Shown here one piece after another: positions 1-7,859 of a DNA stretch of 12,934 nt; within the stretch, counting starts at the first letter, position 1; each line of letters begins with the position of its first letter. Under the pieces are notes generated by a model. That model saw only the letters and a program-made list of their open reading frames with translations. It had not been told where the DNA came from and did not search any database. Source of the DNA: Selenomonas sp. (GTDB lineage: Bacteria; Bacillota_C; Negativicutes; Selenomonadales; Selenomonadaceae); the NCBI RefSeq assembly GCF_024699275.1, contig NZ_JAILPX010000071.1:1-12934 (forward strand). The letters run 5' to 3'. Position numbers and translations under genes: made by a program.

Positions 1-2
1 AT

Positions 3-78
3 GCGGAAATAGCTCAGTTGGTAGAGCATCACCTTGCCAAGGTGGGGGTCGCGAGTTCGAGTCTCGTTTTCCGCTCCA
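3..78 (+). tRNA. tRNA-Gly (anticodon GCC)
   Basis: Cloverleaf folds by eye. The 7-bp acceptor stem pairs GCGGAAA (3-9) with TTTCCGC (68-74), followed by discriminator T75 and an encoded CCA (76-78). The anticodon loop TTGCCAA places GCC at 36-38 on a 5-bp stem (TCACC/GGTGG, one T-G pair). The D-arm AGCTCAGTTGGTAGAGC and the T-loop GTTCGAG are canonical. The promoter lies outside the window. It is probably co-transcribed with the tRNA-Cys gene 7 nt downstream. Confidence 0.97.
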
Positions 79-85
79 TTTTTAT

Positions 86-159
<74 letters not shown>

Positions 160-170
160 AGATAAAAATC

Positions 171-204
171 AGCCTTCTCCTGTTCATCGGGAGAGGGCTT
201 TTCT
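171..204 (+). terminator. Intrinsic terminator of the tRNA-Gly/tRNA-Cys unit
   Basis: A 10-bp stem AGCCTTCTCC (171-180) / GGAGAGGGCT (190-199) with one G-T pair and a 9-nt loop is followed by TTTTCT. It lies 11 nt after the tRNA-Cys CCA and separates the tRNA unit from the protein-coding cluster. Confidence 0.88.
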
Positions 205-207
205 GTA

Positions 208-236
208 TTGAAGTTGGTTGGTGATTATAGTAAAAT
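208..236 (+). promoter_or_regulatory. Candidate sigma-A promoter of the Nudix-scpAB-mutS2 cluster
   Basis: TTGAAG (208-213, 4/6 to TTGACA), a 17-bp spacer and TAAAAT (231-236, 5/6 to TATAAT). Transcription would start near 243. That leaves the SD TAGGGAGG (253-260) just inside the mRNA and argues against translation starting at the GTG at 246. It is the only good promoter I see before the six-gene run. Confidence 0.6.
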
Positions 237-269
237 ATTAGATATGTGATTATAGGGAGGCTTTGGCAA

Positions 270-827
270 GTGGAAATGCAAGATAAGGATTTAATTGAAG
301 AAAAAATCAGTAGTGAAGATATTTTTGATGGTACCCTTTTACATGTGAAGCGGGATACGGTGAAGCTGCCTAATGGGGAAGAGGCTACCCGGGAATGGAT
401 CCGTCATCCCGGTGCATCGGCGGTGATTCCGCTGCTGGATGATGGCCAGGTCATTCTGGTGAAGCAGTATCGCTATCCCATTGGCCGCATTACCCTGGAG
501 ATTCCTGCCGGCAAGCTGGATGCCCCCGATGAGGATCCTCTGCTCTGTGCCACCCGGGAACTTTCGGAGGAAACGGGCTATCGGGCGGAAAAAATCACAA
601 AGCTTACCACTGTGGCCACCACGGTGGGCTTTTCCAATGAGTACATTCATATCTACGCCGCTACGGGACTGACTGCCGGCAAGCAGCACACCGATGAGGA
701 CGAGTTTATCAACGTGGTGAAGATGCCTCTGGCCAGGGCGGTGGAACTTGTCCTGCAGGGGGAGATTTACGATGCGAAATCCGTAGCCGCTATCTTGATG
801 TTGGAACGCAGCCAGAAGGAGAAATAA
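270..827 (+). CDS. Nudix hydrolase, ADP-ribose pyrophosphatase type
   Basis: A 185-residue cytoplasmic enzyme expected to hydrolyse ADP-ribose (or a related nucleoside diphosphate sugar) to AMP and ribose 5-phosphate. The Nudix box lies at about residues 81-104: G81, E88, then R96-E97-L98-S-E100-E101-T-G103-Y104. The preceding EIPAGKLD and the RHPGASAVIPL stretch are typical of the ADP-ribose pyrophosphatase subgroup, and the length equals that usual for B. subtilis NudF. The spacer between the first G and E of the box is six residues instead of five. I chose the GTG at 270 because TAGGGAGG (253-260) stands 9 nt before it. ATG 276 is possible. A GTG start at 246 would put the SD inside the gene. 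It is first in a co-directional cluster, and its TAA abuts the next ATG. Confidence 0.9.
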   Translation: MEMQDKDLIEEKISSEDIFDGTLLHVKRDTVKLPNGEEATREWIRHPGASAVIPLLDDGQVILVKQYRYPIGRITLEIPAGKLDAPDEDPLLCATRELSEETGYRAEKITKLTTVATTVGFSNEYIHIYAATGLTAGKQHTDEDEFINVVKMPLARAVELVLQGEIYDAKSVAAILMLERSQKEK

Positions 828-1454
828 ATGTTTGATTTCAATTTGTTGTCGATTGTGGCCGGTCTGCCCGGACTGATTATTGCCATGGTGGTGCATGAGT
901 ATGCGCATGCCCGGGTGGCCGTCATGCTGGGGGATTTTACGCCGCGGCTTATGGGGCGACTTACGCTTAATCCCAAGGCCCATATCGACCCCATCGGGAT
1001 GATTATGCTGTTTTTGGTGCATTTTGGCTGGGCAAAGCCGGTGCAGATTAATCCCCGAAACTTCAAGAATCCCCAGCGGGACGATATTCTGGTGTCCCTT
1101 GCCGGGCCGATGGCCAATTTCGTGACGGCCTTTTTGGCTCTGGTGGCACTGCTGGTCTTTTACCGGATGGGCTTTCCTGTGACGGATGGGGTATCGGTGG
1201 TGTTCCGCATGATTATTGAGTACAATATCGGTTTCGGGATATTTAATCTGATTCCCTTGCCGCCCTTGGATGGTTCCCATGTGCTGATGCAGCTTCTGCC
1301 CCGGGATATGGCCTATAAGCTGGCGGATTTGGAGCGCTATAGCTTCATCATTCTGATTGTCCTGCTCATGACACCGGTGCTGGGCATGATTCTGATTCCC
1401 TGCCGGAATCTGATTTGGGAAATTTTCCGCTTGATTTTAACGCCTTTTTTCTAA
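828..1454 (+). CDS. Site-2 protease family protein (peptidase M50)
   Basis: A 208-residue polytopic membrane metalloprotease of the short YwhC/S2P-like group. The zinc-binding HExxH is H23-E24-Y-A-H27 in the first membrane segment. The second metal-ligand motif NLIPLPPLDG has D148 as the third ligand. Four to five strongly hydrophobic segments are visible (about 8-30, 50-65, 95-125, 130-145 and 165-205). There is no PDZ domain, unlike RseP or SpoIVFB with accessory domains. The family cleaves membrane-embedded substrates; the substrate here is unknown. The SD AAGGAG (816-821) lies 6 nt upstream, inside the end of the Nudix gene, and the start abuts that gene's stop, so the two are probably translationally coupled. 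Confidence 0.92.
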   Translation: MFDFNLLSIVAGLPGLIIAMVVHEYAHARVAVMLGDFTPRLMGRLTLNPKAHIDPIGMIMLFLVHFGWAKPVQINPRNFKNPQRDDILVSLAGPMANFVTAFLALVALLVFYRMGFPVTDGVSVVFRMIIEYNIGFGIFNLIPLPPLDGSHVLMQLLPRDMAYKLADLERYSFIILIVLLMTPVLGMILIPCRNLIWEIFRLILTPFF

Positions 1455-2180
1455 ATGGAAGACTACAAGATTAAACTGGATGCCTTTGAAGGCCCCATGG
1501 ACCTGCTTATGCATCTGATTGAGAAGAACAAGATTGATATCTATGATATTCCCATTGCGGAGCTGACCCGCCAGTATTTGGATTACCTGGATAAATTCCG
1601 GGAGTTCAATATGGAGATTGCCAGCTCCTTTCTGGTGATGGCGGCAACCTTATTACAGATTAAGTCGCGCATGATGTTGCCCAAGGTGCCGAAAGAGGAT
1701 GGCGAGCCGGAGGAAGATCCCCGCTTTGAGCTGGTGCAGCGTATCCTGGAATACCGCAAGTTCAAGCAGGTAAGTCAGGTACTGGGGGATATGGCCGGAG
1801 TGCAGGAGCGATTTGTCGCCCGGGAACCCATGGAACTGCCGGTGCATCACCTGCCGCCGGGAAACCTTTCCTTGGGACAGCTGGTGGAGGCCTTCCATAC
1901 GGTCTTGTCGGTGAAAGAAGAGCTATCCATCCCTAAGGTGCTTGTGGAACCGGAGGAATATAGCATCAAGGACAAGATGGAAGCGATTATTTTGCTGTTG
2001 GGCCGCAGCCGGGGAAAACTGTTGTTTTCCGAGGCCTTCCGTTCAGGGACGAGGAGCGAGCTTATCGTAACTTTTTTGGCACTGTTGGAACTTATGAAGC
2101 TTAGGGCCGTTACGGTGAAGCAGCAGCGTTCCTTTGCGGAAATCTATATCTGTGTCCGGGAGGAGGAAGTTCATGCCTGA
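1455..2180 (+). CDS. scpA: Segregation and condensation protein A
   Basis: A 241-residue kleisin subunit of the bacterial SMC-ScpA-ScpB condensin, which bridges SMC heads and compacts and segregates the chromosome. The N-terminal kleisin signature begins at residue 4: YKIKLDAFEGPMDLLMHLIE, then KNKIDIYDIPIAELTRQYLDYL. The middle is charged and proline-containing (about 75-160). The C-terminal winged-helix domain (about 185-240) binds the SMC head. Length is typical. The ATG follows directly after the TAA of the M50 gene and no SD is visible in the 20 nt before it, so translation probably relies on coupling to the upstream gene. It overlaps scpB by 8 nt. Confidence 0.96.
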   Translation: MEDYKIKLDAFEGPMDLLMHLIEKNKIDIYDIPIAELTRQYLDYLDKFREFNMEIASSFLVMAATLLQIKSRMMLPKVPKEDGEPEEDPRFELVQRILEYRKFKQVSQVLGDMAGVQERFVAREPMELPVHHLPPGNLSLGQLVEAFHTVLSVKEELSIPKVLVEPEEYSIKDKMEAIILLLGRSRGKLLFSEAFRSGTRSELIVTFLALLELMKLRAVTVKQQRSFAEIYICVREEEVHA

Positions 2181-2799
2181 GAATGTACGGGCAGAAATAG
2201 CCGATACAGGGCTGGTGGAGGCCGTCCTCTTTGCGGCGGGCAATCCCATGAGCGTCAAGGAGATTGCCCATATCATCGAACGGGATGTGCTGGGGACCCA
2301 GAACATCATCACCCGGCTTCAGCAGGAACTGGATGAACGCAAGAGCGGACTGACCCTGCGGCAGGTGGCAGGCGGCTATCAGCTGGCTACCCGGCCGGAA
2401 GCCTTTGGCACCGTGGAGCGGCTGAGTCAGGTAGTGGACCGGAAGATTTCGGCCCCCACCATGGAGACCCTTTCCATCATTGCCTTCAAGCAGCCCATCA
2501 CCAAGGCGGAGATTGAAAATATTCGCGGTGTGCGCATTGAGCGGGCACTGCAGAAATTGATTGAATTGGAGCTGGTGGCAGAAGTGGGGCGAAAACCGGT
2601 TCTCGGACGGCCCATTCTCTATGGAACCACCGCGACCTTCCTGCGCTGTTTTGGCATCAATACACTGGAGGATTTGCCGGATTTACCCACCACCGAAGAA
2701 GCGGTGGCCGGGCTGGACAATGAACAGCTGGAACTCTTCCAGGAGGTTCAGCATTTGCAGGAAGCCCAAGAAATGGAAAATGATGAGGAGAAAGAATAA
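2173..2799 (+). CDS. scpB: Segregation and condensation protein B
   Basis: A 208-residue partner of ScpA that binds the kleisin as a dimer of tandem winged-helix proteins. It shows LVEAVLFAAGNPMSVKEIA (first winged helix) and then APTMETLSIIAFKQPITKAE and IRGVRIERALQKLIELELV (second winged helix), with RPILYGTTATFLRCFGI near the end. These are hallmarks of the family. The acidic tail (about 180-208) is rich in Glu. I chose the ATG at 2173 because GGGAGGAGG (2158-2166) lies 6 nt upstream. A TTG at 2134 in the same frame has no SD. The start lies inside the last codons of scpA (8-nt overlap), and the TAA abuts the next ATG at 2800. Confidence 0.96.
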   Translation: MPENVRAEIADTGLVEAVLFAAGNPMSVKEIAHIIERDVLGTQNIITRLQQELDERKSGLTLRQVAGGYQLATRPEAFGTVERLSQVVDRKISAPTMETLSIIAFKQPITKAEIENIRGVRIERALQKLIELELVAEVGRKPVLGRPILYGTTATFLRCFGINTLEDLPDLPTTEEAVAGLDNEQLELFQEVQHLQEAQEMENDEEKE

Positions 2800-5280
2800 A
2801 TGGTTGAATTATTAGCCCCGGCTGGCAGCCGTGAGGCGCTGATTGCTGCCGTGGAAAGCGGTGCCAATGCAATCTATATGGCGGGCAGCCAGTTTGGTGC
2901 CCGGGCCTATGCAAATAACTTTGATGAGGATGGCTTGAAAGAAGCCATCCGTTTTGCGCATTTGCGCGATGTGCTGATTAACATTACCGTAAACACCATT
3001 GTGGATGACGAGGAAATCCCTGCCCTCAAGGAATATCTCCTGTTCCTGCGGGAGGCCGGTGCCGATGCCATTTTGGTGCAGGACCTGGGGGTGGCCCGTA
3101 TTGCTCGGGAAATCGTGCCGGATATGCCCCTGCATGCCAGCACCCAGATGACGGTACATAGTCTGGAAGGGGTTCTGGCCCTGCAGGAACTGGGCTTTAC
3201 CCGGGTAGTGCTTTCCCGGGAACTGTCCTTGAAGGAAATCGCCCATATCTGTGCGCATTCCCAGGTGGAGATTGAGGTCTTCATGCATGGCGCACTCTGC
3301 GTCTGCTATTCAGGGCAGTGTCTGATGAGCAGCATGATTGGCGGCCGCAGCGGTAATCGGGGCCGCTGTGCCCAGCCCTGCCGTCTGCCCTACACTTTGG
3401 TGGATGAACAGGGCGATGATGTACTGGGGGACAAGGCGGGCAGTTATCTCCTTTCCCCTCGGGATCTCAACACCATTGATGTGATTCCCGATCTGATTAA
3501 GGCCGGGGTGGCCTCCCTCAAAATCGAAGGCCGCATGAAGCGTCCGGAATACGTGGCTACCGTGGTGGGAACCTACCGGGCTGCCATTGACCTGTATCTG
3601 TCCGGGCAGGATTATTCCGTGGACCAGATTGCCCGGGATAATCTGGCCCAGATCTTTAACCGGGACTTCACCACGGCTTATCTGCTCAACCGTCCGGGCA
3701 AGAATATGATGAGTGACCGCCGCCCCAACAACCGCGGTCTCTCCATAGGCCGGGTAACGGCCTATGATTGGGATAAGCGGCTGGTGACGGTAAAATTATC
3801 CGGCAGACTTTCCCTGGGGGACCAGGTGGACTTTTGGGTCAAGGTGGGGGGCCGGGTAACGGCCACCATCAACGAAATGACCACCGCGAAGGGGGAACCG
3901 CTGACTACGGCGGACAGCGGCGCTGTGGTGCGCTTTGCCATCCCTTCTGCTGTCCGCGACCATGACCGGGTATTCAAGGTTTACGATGCCCAGCTGATGG
4001 AACAGGCCAAGGAAAAATATGCCAGCGGTGCGCCGGTACGGCGGATTCCCATCCGGGCAGAGGTCAAGGCGGCCATTGGCGAGCCCTTGACAGTCGTGCT
4101 GCGGGATGAGCAGGGACATGTGGGCAGAGGCCACACTGAATTTATCGGTGAAGCGGCGAAGAAGCGCCCACTGTCGGCTGAGGTCATCCATAAGCAGATC
4201 AATCGTCTGGGAACGTCGGTCTATGAACTGCTGGACTTGCAGACGGAAATCCAGGGCGAAGTCATGGTGCCCATGAGCGAGATCAATGAGGCCCGGCGGC
4301 AGGCAGTGGAGGAGTTGGATGCCCAGCGTTTGGCCCATTATCCACTGCGGGTAGCGGAGCCGGTGCCCTTCAAGCCGGCTCCCTTTACGGGTAAGCTGCC
4401 TCAGCCTAAGCTGATGGTGTCCGTGGATAACCTGGAAAAGATGCGGGCTGCGCTGGAAGGTGGTGCTGATGGCATCATCTTTGGCGGGGAGTCTTATGAG
4501 CATGAAGCGCTGACGGTAATGGATTACGAAAAGGCCTGGCATTTGGCGAAGAAGGCCAACGTGCGGCTGGACTTCACCCTGCCCCGCATTATGCGGGGGG
4601 ATTTCCAGCCCTTCTTTGAGAAGATTCTCACGGCGGCCAGGAATTTCCCGCCAACAGCGGTTCATGTCCATAACATCGCGCAGATTGCACTCGTGAAGCG
4701 GCTGACGGATTTTGCTATTCATGCCGATTACAGTCTGATTGCCTATAACAAAAGCACGCTTCGCTTCTTGCAGGATTATGGCGTGGCTTCTGCCACCCTG
4801 TCGCCGGAACTCAAGTGGCAGCAGATGGAGAAACTGGCCCGGGAAAGTGCTTTGCCCTTAAGCGTCATCGCCCATGGCCGTTTGGAACTTATGGTATCGG
4901 AGTACTGCGTCACGGGCAGCTTCCTGGGAGGCGTGGATACGGGGTCCTGCAGCCATCCCTGCACCAAGGGGCGTTATGCCTTAAAGGACCGCAAGGAAGC
5001 CCTGTTCCCCCTGCGCATGGATCAGTTCTGCCATATGCATGTGCTGAACAGCAAGACTCTGTCCATGCTACCCCATGCCATGAAGTTTAAGGGCGCGGGC
5101 ATCAAGACCCTGCAGCTGGAGCTTAAGGCCATGGAACCTGCGGAAATCACGGCCATTACCCGGGCCTACCTACAGGCCATGAAACTGCCTGCTGATTTGG
5201 ATGAAGCCCAGGAAGATGCGCTGAAGCGGCAGGAGGGGACAGAGATTACCCGAGGACATTTCTTTAGAGGAGTTCAATGA
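2800..5280 (+). CDS. U32 family protein with DUF3656-like middle region, probable RNA hydroxylation factor
   Basis: An 826-residue cytoplasmic protein of the U32 'peptidase' family. Characterised long members (E. coli RlhA) and TrhP act in RNA hydroxylation (23S rRNA cytidine and wobble uridine of tRNA) rather than proteolysis, so that is the likelier role; the exact target is not readable here. The N-terminal TIM-barrel part carries the U32 signature E159-V-F-M-H-G, with C167, C169, C174, C190 and C194 as probable Fe-S ligands. The region after about 380 matches the expected position of DUF3656. A second barrel-like part (about 540-826) has its own cysteine set C703, C717, C721 and C744. The SD GAGGAG (2785-2790) is 9 nt from the ATG, which abuts the scpB stop. 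It lies between scpB and mutS2 in one transcription unit. Confidence 0.9.
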   Translation: MVELLAPAGSREALIAAVESGANAIYMAGSQFGARAYANNFDEDGLKEAIRFAHLRDVLINITVNTIVDDEEIPALKEYLLFLREAGADAILVQDLGVARIAREIVPDMPLHASTQMTVHSLEGVLALQELGFTRVVLSRELSLKEIAHICAHSQVEIEVFMHGALCVCYSGQCLMSSMIGGRSGNRGRCAQPCRLPYTLVDEQGDDVLGDKAGSYLLSPRDLNTIDVIPDLIKAGVASLKIEGRMKRPEYVATVVGTYRAAIDLYLSGQDYSVDQIARDNLAQIFNRDFTTAYLLNRPGKNMMSDRRPNNRGLSIGRVTAYDWDKRLVTVKLSGRLSLGDQVDFWVKVGGRVTATINEMTTAKGEPLTTADSGAVVRFAIPSAVRDHDRVFKVYDAQLMEQAKEKYASGAPVRRIPIRAEVKAAIGEPLTVVLRDEQGHVGRGHTEFIGEAAKKRPLSAEVIHKQINRLGTSVYELLDLQTEIQGEVMVPMSEINEARRQAVEELDAQRLAHYPLRVAEPVPFKPAPFTGKLPQPKLMVSVDNLEKMRAALEGGADGIIFGGESYEHEALTVMDYEKAWHLAKKANVRLDFTLPRIMRGDFQPFFEKILTAARNFPPTAVHVHNIAQIALVKRLTDFAIHADYSLIAYNKSTLRFLQDYGVASATLSPELKWQQMEKLARESALPLSVIAHGRLELMVSEYCVTGSFLGGVDTGSCSHPCTKGRYALKDRKEALFPLRMDQFCHMHVLNSKTLSMLPHAMKFKGAGIKTLQLELKAMEPAEITAITRAYLQAMKLPADLDEAQEDALKRQEGTEITRGHFFRGVQ

Positions 5281-5284
5281 CGAA

Positions 5285-7663
5285 ATGGAACAAGAATCGT
5301 TTAAGGTTTTAGAATACAAGAAAATCACCGAAAAGCTGGCAGAACATGCCGGTTCAGCCTTGGGCAAGGAAAAGGCTCGTAATCTATTGCCCAGCTCGGA
5401 TTTTGCCGAGGTCAGCGAATGGCAGGAGCAGACCACAGAAGCGGTCAGGGTCCTGTCCATGTCGGCACCGCCTTTGGGCGGTATCCGGGATATCCGTATG
5501 CTCCTGAAGAAGGCGGCCAAAGGGGCGGTCCTGGAGCTGGAAGAACTGCAGAACATCATGAGTACCATGTATGCTATGCGGACTATCAAATATTTCTTCC
5601 GGGACTTGGAGTTGGAATCCCCCATCCTGCAGGAATGGGCCCGTTCTCTGGAAATCCTGGGGCAGCTGGAACGAAATCTCAACAATGTCATCGACGAACA
5701 CGGAAACATGCGGGAGGACGCCAGTGTGGAGCTGCGGCGTATTCGCCGGGAACTCAAATCCTCCCAGAGCCGCATCAAGGATAAAATCAATGCCATTCTC
5801 CATGATGGTGCTTATCAGAAGATGTTTCAGGATGCCATTGTCACGGTCCGGGATGAGCGTTATGTCATTCCCGTAAAGGCCGAATACCGCGCCCACTTCC
5901 CGGGACTTATCCATGACCAGTCAGCCAGTGGCTCCACCCTCTTTATCGAGCCCATGGCCGTGGTGGAACTCAATAACGATGTAAAGCAGCTGACTTTGGC
6001 TGAGCAGCAGGAGGTCCAGCGGATTTTGCGCCAGTTATCGGGGGAAATCCAGCGGGAAAAGGAAACCCTGCTGGCCAATTGTGAAATCCTGGGGGATATT
6101 GATTTTACCTTTGCCAAGGCCCGGCTGGCCAATGCCATGAAGGCTGTTCGGCCCCAACTCAATGATGAGGGCCGCACGGTGCTCCATAATGCCCGGCACC
6201 CGCTGATTGCGGCCGATAAGGTGGTGCCCACCAACATCAGCATCGGCGAGGATTATCGGATGCTGTTGATTACCGGCCCCAATACCGGTGGCAAGACGGT
6301 TACCATGAAGACCCTGGGCCTTTTGGTGCTCATGGCCCAGGCAGGTCTCTATCTGCCTGTGGACCAGGGCTCGGAGATTGCGCTCTATGCCAACATCTAC
6401 GCGGATATCGGTGACGAGCAGAGCATTGAGCAGAGCCTTTCCACCTTCTCGGCCCATATGACTCATCTGGTCAGCATCCTGGATAAGGTGGAAAGCGAAG
6501 ACTTGCTGCTGCTGGATGAATTGGGAGCGGGCACAGACCCGGAAGAGGGGGCAGCGCTTGCCATGGCCATTTTGGAGAGATTGCTGGAAGTCAGGGCTAC
6601 CACTGTGGCTACCACCCATTATTCCGAACTCAAGACCTTTGCCTACACCCGGGATGGCATCGAAAATGCCTGTGTGGAATTCGATATCGAAACCCTGCAG
6701 CCTACCTACCGGCTGCTGATCGGCATTCCCGGCGCCAGCAATGCCTTTGCCATCAGCCGCCGGCTGGGGCTGGGTGATTCCCTGATTTTGCGGGCACAGC
6801 AGCTGGTCAAGGCGGATCATGCCCAGTTTGAGCACGTCATCAACGAATTGGAAAATGAAAAGATGATGTACGAGCAGCGCAATGCGGATATTGCCGAACG
6901 CCAGGCCCGGGTCAAGAAGCTGGAGGAAAAACTCCTGAAGGCCAAGGATGAACTGAGCCAGAAGAAGGGCGACATCATCCGCAAGGCCAAGGACAAGAGT
7001 GCGGCGCTTATCCGCCAGACCCGCCGAGAATCGGAGGAGGTCATCAATCAGCTCAAGGAACAGTTTGATGACCAGGGCATCAAGGCCCGTCAGCAGGCTA
7101 TCCAGGCGGCCCGAGCGAAAATCAACGATGCTTCGGCCAAGGCCAACCCCGGTATCATGGCCCAGAAGGGCGTAGGCCAGCGCATTGACCTAAAGAAAAT
7201 CCGTGTGGGCGATACGGTCTATGTGAAGAAGCTGGACCAGAAGGGGACGGTAATGGAAATCCAGGGCAAGGACCTGACGGTACAGGTGGGCGCGCTGCGC
7301 ACCAAGCTGAAGGCCAATGCCTGCACCTTTATCGCCCATAAGGCCGCTGAAAAGCCCAGCGCCAATACGGGCAGCCGCAAGACTTCCCAGGCGGGCAGCT
7401 TCCTGCAGAAGACGCAGAATATCGGCCGGGATATCGATATCCGCGGCATGATGGTGGATGAAGCCGAGATGACCTTAGGCAAGTTCATCGACGATGCGGT
7501 AATCGCAGGCCTGTCCCAGGTCCTGATTATCCACGGCAAGGGCACTGGCGCTTTGCGCAAAGGGGTCCATGCCTATCTCAAGAGCCACCGCAATGTACTG
7601 AGCTTCCAGTTCGCCGATATCAACGAAGGTGGCACGGGAGCCACGGTGGTTGAATTAAAATAA
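5285..7663 (+). CDS. mutS2: Endonuclease MutS2 (MutS core plus Smr domain)
   Basis: A 792-residue ATPase of the MutS2 family, close to the usual length (about 785). The N-terminal half holds the lever/clamp helices. The ATPase domain has Walker A GPNTGGKT (residues 331-338), Walker B LLLLDELGAGTDPEEGAA, and a signature-like QSIEQSLSTFSAHM. A long coiled coil (about 515-620) follows. The C-terminal Smr nuclease domain (about 716-792) has D716-I-D-I-R720-G and H750-G-K-G-T-G-A-L-R. MutS2 proteins lack the mismatch-recognition domain. They have been linked to suppression of recombination and, in B. subtilis (RqcU), to rescue of collided ribosomes. The SD AGAGGAG (5266-5272) is 12 nt from the ATG, longer than usual. 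The start lies 4 nt after the U32 stop. Last gene of the unit. Confidence 0.96.
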   Translation: MEQESFKVLEYKKITEKLAEHAGSALGKEKARNLLPSSDFAEVSEWQEQTTEAVRVLSMSAPPLGGIRDIRMLLKKAAKGAVLELEELQNIMSTMYAMRTIKYFFRDLELESPILQEWARSLEILGQLERNLNNVIDEHGNMREDASVELRRIRRELKSSQSRIKDKINAILHDGAYQKMFQDAIVTVRDERYVIPVKAEYRAHFPGLIHDQSASGSTLFIEPMAVVELNNDVKQLTLAEQQEVQRILRQLSGEIQREKETLLANCEILGDIDFTFAKARLANAMKAVRPQLNDEGRTVLHNARHPLIAADKVVPTNISIGEDYRMLLITGPNTGGKTVTMKTLGLLVLMAQAGLYLPVDQGSEIALYANIYADIGDEQSIEQSLSTFSAHMTHLVSILDKVESEDLLLLDELGAGTDPEEGAALAMAILERLLEVRATTVATTHYSELKTFAYTRDGIENACVEFDIETLQPTYRLLIGIPGASNAFAISRRLGLGDSLILRAQQLVKADHAQFEHVINELENEKMMYEQRNADIAERQARVKKLEEKLLKAKDELSQKKGDIIRKAKDKSAALIRQTRRESEEVINQLKEQFDDQGIKARQQAIQAARAKINDASAKANPGIMAQKGVGQRIDLKKIRVGDTVYVKKLDQKGTVMEIQGKDLTVQVGALRTKLKANACTFIAHKAAEKPSANTGSRKTSQAGSFLQKTQNIGRDIDIRGMMVDEAEMTLGKFIDDAVIAGLSQVLIIHGKGTGALRKGVHAYLKSHRNVLSFQFADINEGGTGATVVELK

Positions 7664-7681
7664 AATCTGTTCAAAAAGATT

Positions 7682-7720
7682 TCCCTGTCGAGTAAATCCT
7701 TGCTCGGCAGGGACTTTTTT
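7682..7720 (+). terminator. Intrinsic terminator after mutS2
   Basis: An 11-bp stem TCCCTGTCGAG (7682-7692) / CTCGGCAGGGA (7703-7713), with one T-G pair and a 10-nt loop, is followed by C and six T. It lies 18 nt after the mutS2 stop and ends the six-gene cluster. Confidence 0.92.
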
Positions 7721-7763
7721 ACCTTTTTTCTAAAAAATGTGGTCATTTATGCAAGTTTACAAG

Positions 7764-7792
7764 TTGACACATATAAAGCAAAGTGATACTAT
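7764..7792 (+). promoter_or_regulatory. Promoter of the cstA-like gene (consensus -35, extended -10)
   Basis: TTGACA (7764-7769, 6/6), a 17-bp spacer and TACTAT (7787-7792, 4/6), with TGA just before it acting as an extended -10 (TGn). The predicted start near 7799 gives a leader of about 60 nt. A direct repeat CAAGTT at 7752-7757 and 7760-7765 (8-bp period) runs into the -35 box and could be a regulator site. Confidence 0.75.
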
Positions 7793-7859
7793 ACACATTA
7801 TACAAATATCCAATCGGAATAATATGTTTATACTTTGTCGATGAAAGAAGGTCTTATGT

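Noticed and set aside
246..269. Upstream GTG start for the Nudix gene
   Set aside because: The SD would lie inside the coding region and the predicted transcription start is at about 243; the GTG at 270 has a well-placed SD.
339..1280. Long minus-strand ORF (313 codons) opposite the Nudix and M50 genes
   Set aside because: It is antisense to two well-supported genes, has a His/Gln/Arg-rich composition typical of frame shadows, and has no SD.
3796..4722. Minus-strand ORF of 308 codons opposite the U32 gene
   Set aside because: Antisense shadow of a high-GC coding region, with no family-like motif and no SD.
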